This document shows positions 1 to 11,408 of a DNA stretch of 64,000 nt, piece after piece (position 1 is the stretch's first letter; the number at the start of each line of letters is the position of its first letter). The DNA comes from Sipunculus nudus. Taxonomy: Eukaryota > Annelida > Sipuncula > Golfingiida > Sipunculidae. The stretch is taken from contig CM049308.1 of assembly GCA_026874595.1 (NCBI GenBank), forward strand, positions 50,474,624 to 50,538,623, written 5' to 3'. The translations under genes were made by a program, and so were the position numbers. The notes under the pieces are model-generated. The model saw nothing but the letters and a program-made list of their open reading frames with translations, ran no database searches and was not told the DNA's origin.

Positions 1-1548
1 ATGAGCTTGTTTATCTATAAGCTGTTAGTAAACAATGTTGACAATCAAAAATAACATGTAACCAGAGGTGGATTGTTGCATATATACTAGATGTCCTTGC
101 TGAAAGTGTTTGGATTATTTTGGCGGGTGCCCCAGATGTTATAAACATGTGATATAAACAAAACAAACACCCTGTTAGTGGTGGGACTGGCGTTTTCTGG
201 CCTTTAGTTATGAAAGGTTAAAGGAATAAATTCTTAGAGGTCAGTTATCAGTTAAGGCCCCTTTAATCTTAGGGCTGTTTAAGCTTGCGTACCTTCAGGA
301 TTGTGAGTCAATGCACTGTTACGGGATATCTGTACGATGTCATTCAAGACATCACTCTCTGTAGGCTCCATTTGCTTATCTCAAAGTTACTCACAATGTA
401 TGATTATGTGTCAATATAGGTTGGAAATCTGTTCATTAGTAATTTCATGATGAATGGAAAATAAGAGATGCATGGTATCTTTATTTATTTTGGCTGTTGA
501 GGGCCTGGTATCAACCTCCAACTGCTGCTGTGTTGCACATCATCAAAAGTGGACATTTACTGATACAGCCAGAAGATGACACATCAGGGGATAAAATATT
601 CTGTATCAGCTGTCACAATAACATATGCCACAAATCACTACAGTTTTTAAAAGGGAATATGGTTTTTTTAAGGCAGTATGGTATGGTACAGCAGGCCTGC
701 AAAATCCCTCCTTTTTAAAAGATTCACTCTTTTTTCGAGGATTTCCTGAAAATGATGCTTATTACTTTTTTTTTCAGCAACAATCTTTATTTCCCTCTTT
801 TTATCAGTGAAAGAATTTCAATATAAACTATTTCTCTCCTACTTTAACATTCCAGTTGGAACTAGAATTAGACATTGTACAATTTTTTTATGTACGATTG
901 TACAGCATGTGTCACAACATGAAGAAAATGCTCTTATCTTGAATGCAGGGGGATGTGCACCATGTATGTTTCTGACTTTTGGAACAGTATTTACAATTTT
1001 GTTGTATGCAAAGCACATCTTTATTCAGTCTGTGATAAAAAATGGGGAATTGATTCTGTGGTGTGCAGATGCCCGAGCATATGCAAGGATTAACACCCAA
1101 CTCTGATGGGCTATATCTTGACAGGTTTATTCCTAAGATCCCGTCACTACTGCACATGCGTATTACAGAGATAACAAGCACAAACAATATTCTGCTCATG
1201 CATTACCTTACACTACAGATTCTAATTTTACTCTTTTTTCACTCTTTATTTTAAAGAAATCTACTTTTTTTTCTGCGGAGCATTTACTCTTTATTTTACC
1301 TTTGGCAGGCCTGTACAGATTACAATGATGTATCGTTTTCTCTGTTATGCCTGTCAGGCTGTTATATTTCAGTGATGACTTTCAATCTGTAATCTTGTCC
1401 TGTGCTTGTACTCAGGATCTCTAACTTCCCATAATAATATCTTTATGCTGTGTTTTCACTGTTGAACCATATGCGCAGGTTGTTTCACACATTTATACCA
1501 TTATTATGTAATATGATAATTGCTGTATCATCATAGGTTTACAATATT
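1..1548. other. Presumed intron or upstream DNA of the receptor phosphatase gene
   Basis: AT-rich sequence with no open frame that resembles a known protein and no recognised RNA gene. The first phosphatase exon seen begins at 1847 with a phase-1 acceptor, so earlier exons must lie upstream and this stretch is best read as part of an intron. I see nothing else in it. Confidence 0.5.
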
Positions 1549-1562
1549 GTACACCAGAGCCA

Positions 1563-1797
1563 GATAAGAAAATAACTTGTTTGGAACCAACTGCTGGATA
1601 AGAAAATAACTTGTTTGGAATCAGCTGCTGGATAAGAAAATAACTTGTTTGGAACCAACTGCTGGATAAAAAAAATAATTTGTTTGGAACCAGCTGTTGG
1701 ATAAGAAAATAACTTGTTTGGAACCAACTGCTGGATAAGAAAATAACTTGTTTGGAACCAACTGCTGGATAAGAAAATAATTTGTTTGGAACCAGCT
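1563..1797. repeat. 34-bp minisatellite, about 7 copies
   Basis: A 34-bp unit (GGATAAGAAAATAACTTG followed by a TTTGGAACC-containing half) repeats head to tail about seven times with few mismatches. It ends about 50 bp before the splice acceptor at 1845-1846, within reach of the likely branch-point region. Apparent open frames across it on both strands are by-products of the repeat. Confidence 0.9.
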
Positions 1798-1846
1798 TTG
1801 GGATGTGTTATGAGGTTGCTGAACTTAGTCTTTTCCTCTGCTACAG

Positions 1847-2230
1847 GGCTTCCTGCTTTTTCTAGTGCCCCAAACATAACAGCTGTGCGTCTGAACAGTA
1901 TAGACCTAGCATGGCGAGCCTGGACTCCTGGAGTAGATGCTGGAGACCTGTCAACAATAGTCCTGGGCTACCGCCTGCTGTACAGGAAACCTGGAACAGC
2001 ATCTACCTGGGACAGCCTGGCTGAGATGATGCACCAGTCGAACAGACTCACATACAGGTACATCGTGGACGGGCTGCAGCAGGATACCGTGTACCAGTTC
2101 TGTGTACAGATCATATGGTCAACAAACAGTAAACAGCAACTGTCAGTGCCCGGACCAGTCACTGAAGCGAGTACAACATCCCCGTTTATATCAACAACTC
2201 ATCAGACAAGAACTACACAAGCAAGGAAAG
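1847..2230 (+). CDS. Receptor-type protein tyrosine phosphatase, exon with a fibronectin III domain (partial gene)
   Basis: This exon encodes about 128 residues of extracellular domain. It begins after the acceptor CTCTGCTACAG and ends at the donor AAAG|GTAATA, both phase 1, as is usual around fibronectin III modules. The translation has the fibronectin III pattern: an APNITAVRLNS strand, then a Trp (SIDLAWRAW), a GYRLLYR strand, and a late hydrophobic strand with Tyr (YQFCVQII). It ends in a Ser/Thr-rich linker. In this family such domains bind ligands or neighbouring cells. The signal peptide and any earlier domains are not in the window. The next exon at 3502 keeps the frame. Identity as part of the phosphatase rests on strand, phase and domain order. 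Confidence 0.8.
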
Positions 2231-3501
2231 GTAATAGGTGGGAAATTTGCTCTAAGAGGTTTAATCTAAGAGGCTGGTGCCATGAATTAGTCTCATATTA
2301 AGACAGCATAGTCAAGAACTGGACACTGATGGCCCCACAATCAAACCCCCCCCCCCCCCCTCCTTAATGCCCATCATCAACTGGCATTAAACTGACCTAT
2401 CCTGTTCTATCGGCCATCAAGTCAGTTTGATAGGTTTGTCTCAGCTTAATGCTAAATTCTCACTATTATGGAAAATATTTCATATTTTTGGACAAGCATA
2501 ACACCCTTGCTGGAAGATAAAGCATGCTACATTTAATGACACTGACTTAAAACTTGCCATTGGTAGTACTGTGATAGGAGCTTTTAGCTAAGACAAGCCT
2601 ACTGGCCTGATTTGATGGCTGGTAGAACAGGATGTGCCACTTTCGTGCTGGACGCTGATGGACTGGGCAGGAGGGGGGAGCGGATGGTTGTTTGTGGTGT
2701 CATCAGCGTCCAGTTTTGAACTATAGACAACAGTGATTAAATTTAGATTTTTATCTCAAACCAGAACTGTTTTCATTGCCTTTTTACTCTGCTTTGATAA
2801 AAGATACTCCTGTCTTAACCACCAACTCCATGAAGGAGCAAATTCATTCAGATTTTAAAAATGAAAGATTCCACATAAAGCATGTGGATGTATTGACACA
2901 CCATGATGTGCACATTAACCTGCTGATTAATACATAGTACATGTTATGCAGTTGATATTTCAGAAAGAATTAGAATATTTTTCAGCAACTTGCAGCTGTT
3001 AACGCTGCCTAACTGTAGACATTACAAATATATTCTGTTTATAATGTTACCTGTAATTTGATTGGGGGGGGGGGGGGTTCCTCTAGCCATTGGATAAGGT
3101 AGACTGGTTAAGGAATTTGTATGGTACATAAAATCCTATTTTCAATAAGTCTGTGTTAATGTTATTCTCTTGTTATTAAAAAAAAACTGACTTTCACTGA
3201 AGACCTAATGAAGTTCTGTTACTTGGCTTCTTCCACCAGGCAGCCTGATAGTGCCATAGTTGTCATATAGAATCTCCCCATTGTGGATCTCTAATATATG
3301 TTACCTGCATTGTTAATGAAATTCATTTATAATAAACTTAGTGCTTTATGTATCAACAAAATAAGGCTACATGTATGAAAAAAAATCAGCATGTATTAAC
3401 AAGAACGTTTTATTTTGCTCCTTTTCTGATGTACTTTGACAATTGTTTAATAGTTAATCACATGAGTATGCATGAATTTACTTAACTTTTCTTATGAGCA
3501 G
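2231..3501 (+). other. Intron of the receptor phosphatase gene
   Basis: A 1.27-kb phase-1 intron with GT and AG ends. It contains a run of 15 C at 2346-2360 and a run of 14 G at 3064-3077. I see no coding sequence or mobile element in it. Confidence 0.7.
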
Positions 3502-3713
3502 TGCACAGGAACAAGGGCACTCAACAAACAATACAAAGGAGATTAGTGCCAACTCCAAATAATGAAGAAACAACTTCAGGAAGGAGTCCTGCTCAGGCTG
3601 AGGTCTACGTCACTGACCAGCCAGTCCTCCAGACTGTCACAGTGCTTGACAGAAACCAGACTAGTCTCCACCTCATGCTGCCAGAGAGTATCAGGCTCCT
3701 CTGTCCTATCAAG
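3502..3713 (+). CDS. Receptor phosphatase, exon with the linker and first half of the second fibronectin III domain
   Basis: The exon starts after acceptor CTTATGAGCAG and, taken in phase 1 from the previous exon, reads a polar linker (VHRNKGTQQTIQRR) and then the start of a fibronectin III domain (QPVLQTVTVLDRNQTSLHLM). I place its end at 3713, after the residues CPIK. Joining there in phase 0 to the exon at 4583 gives CPIK-VSYVSVRWYS, which matches the B-to-C strand region of the fold. The implied donor is AAG|GCTAGT, a GC rather than a GT site. A GT at 3745-3746 is phase 1 and does not fit the next exon. The exon is well supported, its 3' border less so. Confidence 0.65.
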
Positions 3714-4582
3714 GCTAGTCTCATGCATATTCATTATTCTCAGGGTCTGACATATAAAACAAAATACAGAACTGCATATAAGTAGCAGCCATCAGCTAAC
3801 AGTCTGTTAAGAGTTTTATCTAAAATCTTTTTTACTTCTTTTACTGAAGTTCCTCTTTTTCATGCAGAAGGCCTTCAAAACAGCAACAATTTAACTAGCG
3901 CCAGATCGGCCCTCTGACATTATGGCCAGATCACTGGCTTGCCAGAGTGCCTGGACATCTAGCTCTGAGGATCGCATTATAAGGCCCTATGAGGATGCAA
4001 ATATTTTCATCATTTTTGACGCCTCATTCCTTACAAGTATCTTGTCACGTCAAATAAACCCGCTAGACCTTTTAATAAGTTTCTTATCTCTCAAACGACA
4101 CTTACCATGTGTGTGAAATATTCCGTTATAACCCAATATAATCGTATTTTGTTCTGCATTGTATGGGAGATTTCTGCCTGCTGACTGTATGCGGAGATAC
4201 GGTTATAAAGCGAGTGGCGTGGACTTGCAGGGCGGTTCTAAATTTGGCTTGTGTCACGACTCATTAGGGGGTCCTAACTGAGTCATGTTTGTCACGGCTA
4301 CAATTTAACTGTATGGAATATCACATATCTCTAAAGAGGTAAAAGGTGGCCTTAAAATGAATAGCTGTAGGAAATTGACCTCTGAAGACTTCAAAGTAGT
4401 ATTTAAGTTTTCTTTGTTAGCAGGAGACTTAACTCTAACTTAAGCATTTAATAAATTTTGCACTAATTTTGTCAGCATTTATAAGAGGTATCTTCACTAG
4501 TGTCTGTTTTCTCAACTGATATTTTTACAAGCTCAGATTTTTAATAGTCATAAAAACTTTGATGGAGACATTTTTATTTTAG
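3714..4582 (+). other. Intron of the receptor phosphatase gene, putative GC-AG type
   Basis: An 869-bp intron ending TTTTTATTTTAG. If the border proposed for the previous exon is right, it starts with GC. A short stretch around 3880-4260 is less AT-rich than its surroundings, but I recognise no exon or repeat there. Confidence 0.45.
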
Positions 4583-7288
4583 GTGTCATACGTAAGTGTT
4601 CGTTGGTACTCCTTAGAAGAGCGTGAGGTTGAGGAGGGCCAGGTCAAGACTGTGGGCTGTAGTTATGCAACCCTGACTAATCTCACAGCTGCGACACAAT
4701 ACAGTATCAGCACTACATTACAAGGTGATGAGGTGGCACAGCTTGGTCTTTTTTGGACCCACCAGGTGACTCCACCTGCACCCCCAAGACCAGTTCTGAA
4801 AGAAGTGGCCTTTGGAAATGTGACTGTAATTTTGAAGAAGCTGAAATGGAATGCAGGACCTATAAGCTACTACACTCTAACAGTTAATAAATTATTCAAC
4901 ACCAGCCACACTGGAGGGACACAGAATATGACTTGGAATGACTCTTCAGTAAATGAAACAAAAGAAGCATCACATATATCAGATATTCTGAAAGCAGGAA
5001 ATAGTTCATTTAATTTGAATGCAACCAGTTTAAATATGCCACAGAGTAATGAGTCAGAAAGAAATGATGTTGAAAGGAGAATCATTGGTATTCAAGACAG
5101 AGAGACATCAGATGTGCATATAACTGCAAAACTAATGCCTTCCGGAGTGACAGATAATACTGTATTTACCATTGGTGACAACACAACAGTTGGTGATTAC
5201 AGGAACACACCTCTACAGAGGGGTCATAAATACACCGTGACTTTCTGTGTTGTGAGTATTCTAAAGCAGCACGTCGAAGAGAACTGCTCATTCTCAGATG
5301 AGATTTACCTGTCTGCTGCACCAGTCACCGTGGCAACTGGACAATATCCTATGCAGGATTCAGCATTTGCTGGAGTGTTCTTTGGCCTCGTAGCACTTGC
5401 TGCTGTTTTTGGAATAGTCGTGTGGAGACAGTGGCAGGTCAAGGAGAAGCAGAGACGCAGGGAAGTCGAAAATGAAGTTCAAAGGTTAACGGGTCTATCA
5501 GAAAACACCCCTCATAGTTACGGTGCCGGGCGACAACTTGAGTTTATCCCAGAGGATGAGGGGTCTGAGACAGATGATCTTGATGGAGTCGTATTAAACT
5601 CCAGATCCACCCCAGTCACCAGCTCATATAACCACTCAGTTTGTGAAAGATCTGGTACACCTCTCACACTGAGCTGTCCCCTCAAAGTAGGAGAGCTGGA
5701 AGGTCACCTTAAGGAAACAGGAGGATCCAATGTATCTGCGGAATACCTGAGGCTTCCTAACAATCCCACGGCATCAGTGTCTCAGGCAAAACTCCCAATA
5801 AACATCCCACTGAACAGAGACCTGGAGAGTTTACCTTATGATCACAACCGGGTGAAACTGCAGGTCACACCGGAACAGATGTCAGACTATATCAACGCTA
5901 GTAAGATACACCTGAAGCATCTCAATAAAAAATACATTGTGACACAGTACCCGTTATCACATACAGCCAGTGACCTGTGGCAGATGGTGTGGGAGCAAGG
6001 GGTCAATTACATCATTATACTTGGAGATGATGACATGCAGGGGGAGGAGCTGGACCCGTTTTGGCCTGAAGAAAAAGGCCAGGAAGCCTACAGAGATGTA
6101 TCCATCACAGCATTAACTTATACCTCATATGCTGACTTCAGGATAAAGAGTCTGGCACTGGACTGTCTGGGCAGCAATCATTCCAGGGTAGTTCTTATAC
6201 TGCAGTTTCAAGACTGGTCAGAGGATGATGTTCCACTGCATACTGTTCCTCTCCAGTACTTTATTGAACAGCTACAGACTCACGTGAAGAAGGATGGTGA
6301 GGTCCTGGTGATGTGCCCGGATGGAGGAGGAAGATCTGGAATGTTCCTGGCCATCTACAGTCTTCTTGATGCTGATACAGAGGTTGACATACTGCGCTGT
6401 GCTGCATCCCTAAGACAATCAAGATACAGCCTAATCTCCTCACTGTTACAGTATGAGTTCATCTACAAGTTCTTGTACAAGCATTATCAGAGGCTGGGTA
6501 AGAAGTACTTGGTGGCTGAGCTGAGCAAGGCGCTAGTTTCCCATCCCATCAAGATGGGGATGCTTGCTGAATTCAGAGCACTGAGCCAGGATGAAGAATC
6601 GGATGAGGGACACTACCAGCGGGGCAGCTTCTGTAGCCTGAATGGCAGCAGAGACACTTCATCCAGGAGATACGTGGACCTGTCAATCAGCGGGTCACTT
6701 TATGATGACAATCATGGGGCTGCTCAGCTGCTGATCTGCTCATTGAGCAGCTACAGAACTCACAGTCGCTTCCTTCTGATGAGGACCCCCATTGATACTC
6801 AGCGACCAGACATGTTTGCCATTCTTATGAAAGAACAAATCCCTGTCATCATTCAGTTTGGCCCTCAGGGGACAGACCAGTTGTGCTTGCCAAAACTGGG
6901 AGAATCTCTGAGCTTGGACGAGTTCAGTGTGGAATGTATGAAAGAGCTGAATCATGGGAGCCATATACAGCGCCACTTAGTGTTAGAAGATACAACTCGG
7001 CCTGAAGGAGAGGGGATCGATTTATTCACATACAAGTTTACAGCATGGCCACCTGAGCGCCCTGGTCCTTCTGTCAAGGCCACAGTGCAATATCTAAACT
7101 TCATTATGGCTGCTACTAAACAACAGACTAAACCTGTATTGGTTTTATGTCAAGCGCGGAACAGAAATGCTGGTTTGTTTTGTCTGCTGTGGACTTTACT
7201 GGAGATGGTGGAGCAAGACGAGGCTGCCAGTCCGTACAAAGCTGCCAGATATATCCAAGATATTGTGCCAAACTTCAAGGTGGATCTG
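4583..7288 (+). CDS. Receptor-type tyrosine phosphatase, main exon: fibronectin III, membrane helix, tandem degenerate phosphatase domains
   Basis: This 2706-bp exon encodes 902 residues, numbered here from V1 at 4583. Residues 1-65 finish one fibronectin III domain. About 70-255 hold a third, with a long insert rich in Asn-X-Ser/Thr sites (NMTW, NDSS, NESE, NTTV). Residues 261-281 form the membrane helix (AFAGVFFGLVALAAVFG), followed by a basic stop-transfer stretch. A first phosphatase domain (about 410-640) keeps SDYINAS, but its WPD loop reads WSE (545-547) and its P-loop reads MCPDGGGRSG with Cys578. A second domain (about 710-902) has WPP at 822-824 and a P-loop LCQARNRNAG with Cys856. 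In that loop the Cys-to-Arg spacing is one residue short. Known active family members use HCSAGxGR and WPD. I infer that both domains are catalytically weak or dead and may act in binding. The exon ends at donor CTG|GTAAGA, phase 0. Confidence 0.9.
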
Positions 7289-7620
7289 GTAAGATGTACA
7301 GTAAATTACAGCAAATACATGTAGTAGAGAAACATCACTATGTCAAGTAGTAATACCTGCCAGTGAAAAATATATGTATATGTGACTGTTCAGCTAAAAT
7401 TGATGTCTTTAAGCTGGTTGTAACACTTGCTGCTTCAAAGGAAAGCACTGATACAAATTCCTATTGATTCTTGCCAAGGCAAGTAAATTACTAAAGTAAG
7501 TATACAATTGCTTAAGAGGAATGAAATTTCTCACAGTTGTAGTTTCTGAATTGCTGTAGTAATGTAATTAAATATGAAAGTTTGCGGTTGCAAAGCTGAT
7601 CAAGTTTTTCAATGTTTCAG
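7289..7620 (+). other. Last intron of the receptor phosphatase gene
   Basis: A 332-bp phase-0 intron with ends GTAAGA and TTTCAG. I looked here for the conserved segment that normally links the phosphatase signature region to the final helix and saw no coding match. Confidence 0.7.
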
Positions 7621-7740
7621 GATGGATACAAATTTTGTTACCAAGTGCTCAAGACATACTGCCAAAAAGTTGATGATAATGGTGATGATGCCAGTGCTCT
7701 GGATGAATCAAACATCACAGTGGTGAACCACCTGGTGTGA
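7621..7740 (+). CDS. Receptor phosphatase, terminal exon with stop codon
   Basis: The exon starts after acceptor AATGTTTCAG in phase 0 and encodes 39 residues before TGA at 7738-7740. DGYKFCYQVLKTYC matches the last helix of a phosphatase domain (family pattern QYxFxYxxxxxY). An acidic tail, DDNGDDASALDES, follows. The usual stretch containing the Q-loop (pattern R-x-x-M-x-x-T-x-E-Q-Y) is absent between VDL at the end of the previous exon and DGYKF. Either this second domain has lost it or a micro-exon was missed. Confidence 0.75.
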   Translation, partial: DGYKFCYQVLKTYCQKVDDNGDDASALDESNITVVNHLV

Positions 7741-8437
7741 ACGTAACGGCTGCTTAGACATACGGGTATCCTGTTCAGGAACAAATGACATTTTACTGAG
7801 AACTTTGGCTTCAAACATACTGGAGGGAGAATGATGTTTACATCAGGGCCCCCAAGCCTGGAAATCATTTCACGTGATCATGAAATTCATGAAATTCATT
7901 GTATCTCTTGATGCCTTGAGATACCTTGCTAGTGATCTTAAACACCTGAATTCTTAACCACTAGGGCTGAAATTTTTTACTTGTTCTCAATATATAAGCA
8001 TTACCCTACTCAGATATGATTATTCATTACCATGGCAACACTGTCAAAATATAATGTGACATCTCTTTACCAACGAAAATAATGTATAATCTTCACTTGG
8101 TGAAGGCTTCACTTTATCTCAACAAAGAATATCTCAAGTGGAAATCTAATCCAAAATGATCCAGTATTTTGTAATTAAATGTAATGGTTTCTTTGTGGCA
8201 TCAGAAAAAGTGTCATGACAACCCTTTGTTAACTTGAACAATTCAAGTTCAATACCCTACATTCATGAATGAACCATTGCTGGTACACACTGCAATATGC
8301 ATGTGCACATAGAGTCCAATGTTCAAGGTGGGGTAGATGGGTCAGCATTTATCATGCAGTCAAAAGATTTTCTTATTTGTGAGTTTTCCTGACAATGCAC
8401 TGATTTGGAGCTAGACATTTTAATATTAACAGTGTTA

Positions 8438-8443
8438 AATAAA
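8438..8443 (+). other. Candidate polyadenylation signal of the receptor phosphatase gene
   Basis: AATAAA about 700 bp after the stop codon, the first canonical hexamer I found on the plus strand after it. Assignment is by position only. Confidence 0.35.
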
Positions 8444-8828
8444 GGAAGGAAATCCTGCATGGATTGTAAATTTATTCTATTCCAAAAGTGGTGTAAGATG
8501 ATTCAGGTTGAGTATTAAATGTAATTGTACATATATTATTGATAGGCAAGTTATGGGTTTCCAAGTTTAAATTTAGACCTCGCTCCTTCATGTCATTTTG
8601 CTTAAAGTGCCAAAGAGCAGGGCAAGTCTTGTAAATCATTAAACATAATTTCAAATTGCTTTCACCCAGCATTCAGTAATGGCTGAGAAATTTATAGCGT
8701 CTCTTCTCATGTTCTATTGGGTGAATGCAATGTTTCAGTTTTCCAGTACTTATACATGTTTAAGATCTTTCCTATGTGCTTAACGAGCTCAATCAACATG
8801 GATCCATTGCCAAGCTGTGTCCCCTTGT

Positions 8829-8975
8829 ATGTTTTACAAGTACTGGCAAAGCAAGCATTATTTTAATTCCAATATAAAACATATGTTGAAACCTTATTTT
8901 ATGTTTTACAAATACTGGCAAAGTAAGCATTATTCTAATTCCAATATGAAACTTTTGATGAAACACTGATCATGT
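8829..8975. repeat. 72-bp tandem duplication
   Basis: Two adjacent copies start with GTTTTACAAGTACTGGC at 8831 and GTTTTACAAATACTGGC at 8903. They differ at a few positions. No known function. Confidence 0.75.
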
Positions 8976-11408
8976 CCAATTACCACAACCGAGTCAGAGG
9001 GCTTCAAGATATTCATGTCATAATTTTATGAAAGGCCACCAGGTGGCGCCATGACAAAAAACCAAAGTGAAGGATTGTAGGATAAAACTACTATGTTATT
9101 CGCACAATTAGCCAGAGGTTGTTTCTGCCCAAAACAACCATTTCCTGTGAGGCACTGTAGGATTTCAGGGAGTACTTGTCTCAACCATCAAATTGAAATT
9201 TACTTTTCAAGGAATCATTTCACATGTGCATGCTTACAAAATGTTACTTATTCTGTGAAGTCCTTACCACAAAAGCACCCATGTTTGTGATTATCCTTGA
9301 AACAATTGTTATAAAATATACTTAAAGACAACATTACTCTTGTCACTATAGTTATACTTGTGCCATCTGTATATTCAGAACCTGCGGAGCATCATGGGGT
9401 TCAGATTGTGACACCTACAAACCCTAACAACAGGGTTGAACTGTTGTGAGTCTGGTTCTGTGCAGTGTCTTGGTCAACCATTATAATTATTATAAATTTC
9501 ATTTCCTGTGTGAAAAAGTTAAAAAAAAAATTCTGAAGAAAAGGTTTGGCAAATTTTCTTAAAATATATATCTTGATTACAGGGGCAAATCATGATTCAC
9601 ATATTTTTCTAATGGAATGCGAGATGAATCAACATTCCTCTTTTTTATGAAGGTACAAAAATGAAAACAATCATGTTAAAAATGTAAAATGAACAAAATG
9701 TCACTGGCCCCAACATCACCTAATTTTACTTAAATTAAAAGCAATTTTTTTTTGTTTCCCAAGGTTTATTACTATACATAACTGCTTTTGCAATGTCATT
9801 CATTCAAATTTCTCAGTAATGCCTACATGGATTATTCCGAATTTTTCACTCATCAATTGATCTTGAAAAGCTTTATCTATGTAACAAGACTTGTAATGTA
9901 CCAGGCAATCTGGCTGTTAAAGAATTGTTCACTGGTATTCAGATATTTGAGGTGCAGCTGCAGTAGTTGCCATGAAATATTTGTTGTGTTAAATATAGGA
10001 CTCTGCAGAAGCCAGGATATCTTCTGAACTAACTTGTAATGCTACCAGCAATCATTTTTTAACAGGACTTTTTTACCGTTTTGTTCTGTGGATTGGCATC
10101 ATGGATTGATCTTAGTTTAGTGCATCCACTTACTTTGGTCTGCTTTCTGCAAAGAACTGAGTGGCTTACCACCGGGTAAGTAAATGTAGAATTTTATAAA
10201 GTTGGGTCTTGGCAACATCAGATACCAGATACTTCTATTATGTGTGTTCTTAACAATATTTATTATTTTACTCTAATTGCATCAGGAACTGGATTTGACT
10301 ATTCTGTAGTTTTGCTCAAGATTTGTCCATTAATATTTAGTTAAAACATTCACTGCTTGACCTTGTGATAACACAAGATGGGATACAGAAGCTTGGCTTA
10401 ATAAGTCAACACAAAAGATAAGCATTACCGGAAAGTTTATTGCCAATCTGACATGAAGATAACTAGAAAAGTCTGCAAGAGATCTTGTATCATAACAGGT
10501 CCCCTGGTCATATCATTAAAATGTTCCCAGCACAGAAAGGCTGCAGTCTCAGAATGTTCAGAGTAACAAAGATAGTGTATCGTGAAGACGGACTACGCTC
10601 ACAAAAACCTTAAGAGGAAGACATGCATAGCACAAAACATATGGACAGCCTTTACAGATTTATTTTACAGATTCACTAAATGCTTTGTACATTCAAGAAT
10701 AAATTTTAATGCTCATCATACAAATTTCTGCTGAGATTAGCGTACCTGCTTGAAAGAAAGTTGCATGGAACATATTTATTGAAACTAAAGTGTATTTTAC
10801 AAGATCTCACATTATTCAGCTGCCATGACAACAGAACACAGAGTATGAGGTTCCCTGTCTCCAAATCATTTAGGAACTGCATTTAGGTTTAAGTATGTTA
10901 ATAACAGTTCCCTGTTAGTGAGATTCTTCTGATCAATCAGTTAAGTTGGTACAGGCCTTGGGCCAATATCAAAAACAAAATAAATAATCTCCCTGATGCA
11001 CAGGTATCTGTTATGGTACCCAGATACATAGTACAAGCACACTAGGTATGCATCTCGTTTCTCTACTCAGGAAACAATATATAATAAATACACTCAAGTC
11101 AATAAAACCATCACCTTGATTTCTAAAGAACAATAAAAGAATTGTATAGTATGGCAGAATTATCAAACGGTTGCTGTGACTCCAACAAACAGGACACAAC
11201 TTTCATTGTAATCCAGATCCCTTAATGAGTAACAACAGTTGACAAGATAATGTCATAATAAGAATGTCTATCAATAGTGGGTCCCTTGATCATTTGTATA
11301 TCTATACATAGACCTGTCTATATGTATTTTTATATACAAATTGGACCATCTACAGCACCTACAGCTAAATCTCAGGAAAATTTATATTTTTTAAACCTAA
11401 TATTAAAG

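Larger units (their letters stand above)
7741..11408. other. Convergent intergenic region and 3' untranslated sequence
   Basis: No coding sequence recognised. Both flanking genes point into this interval, so its ends should be their 3' untranslated regions. AATAAA at 8438-8443 on the plus strand could end the phosphatase transcript. On the minus strand AATAAA (seen as TTTATT) at 10775-10780 and 10669-10674 could serve the stress protein gene. A 72-bp tandem duplication lies at 8829-8975. Confidence 0.5.

Noticed and set aside
1539-1877. Minus-strand 112-codon frame
   Set aside because: It is made mostly of the 34-bp repeat and overlaps the antisense of a well-supported exon.
3922-4116. Possible extra phosphatase exon in the intron before 4583
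   Set aside because: The translation does not resemble a fibronectin strand, and no splice pair in suitable phase was found.
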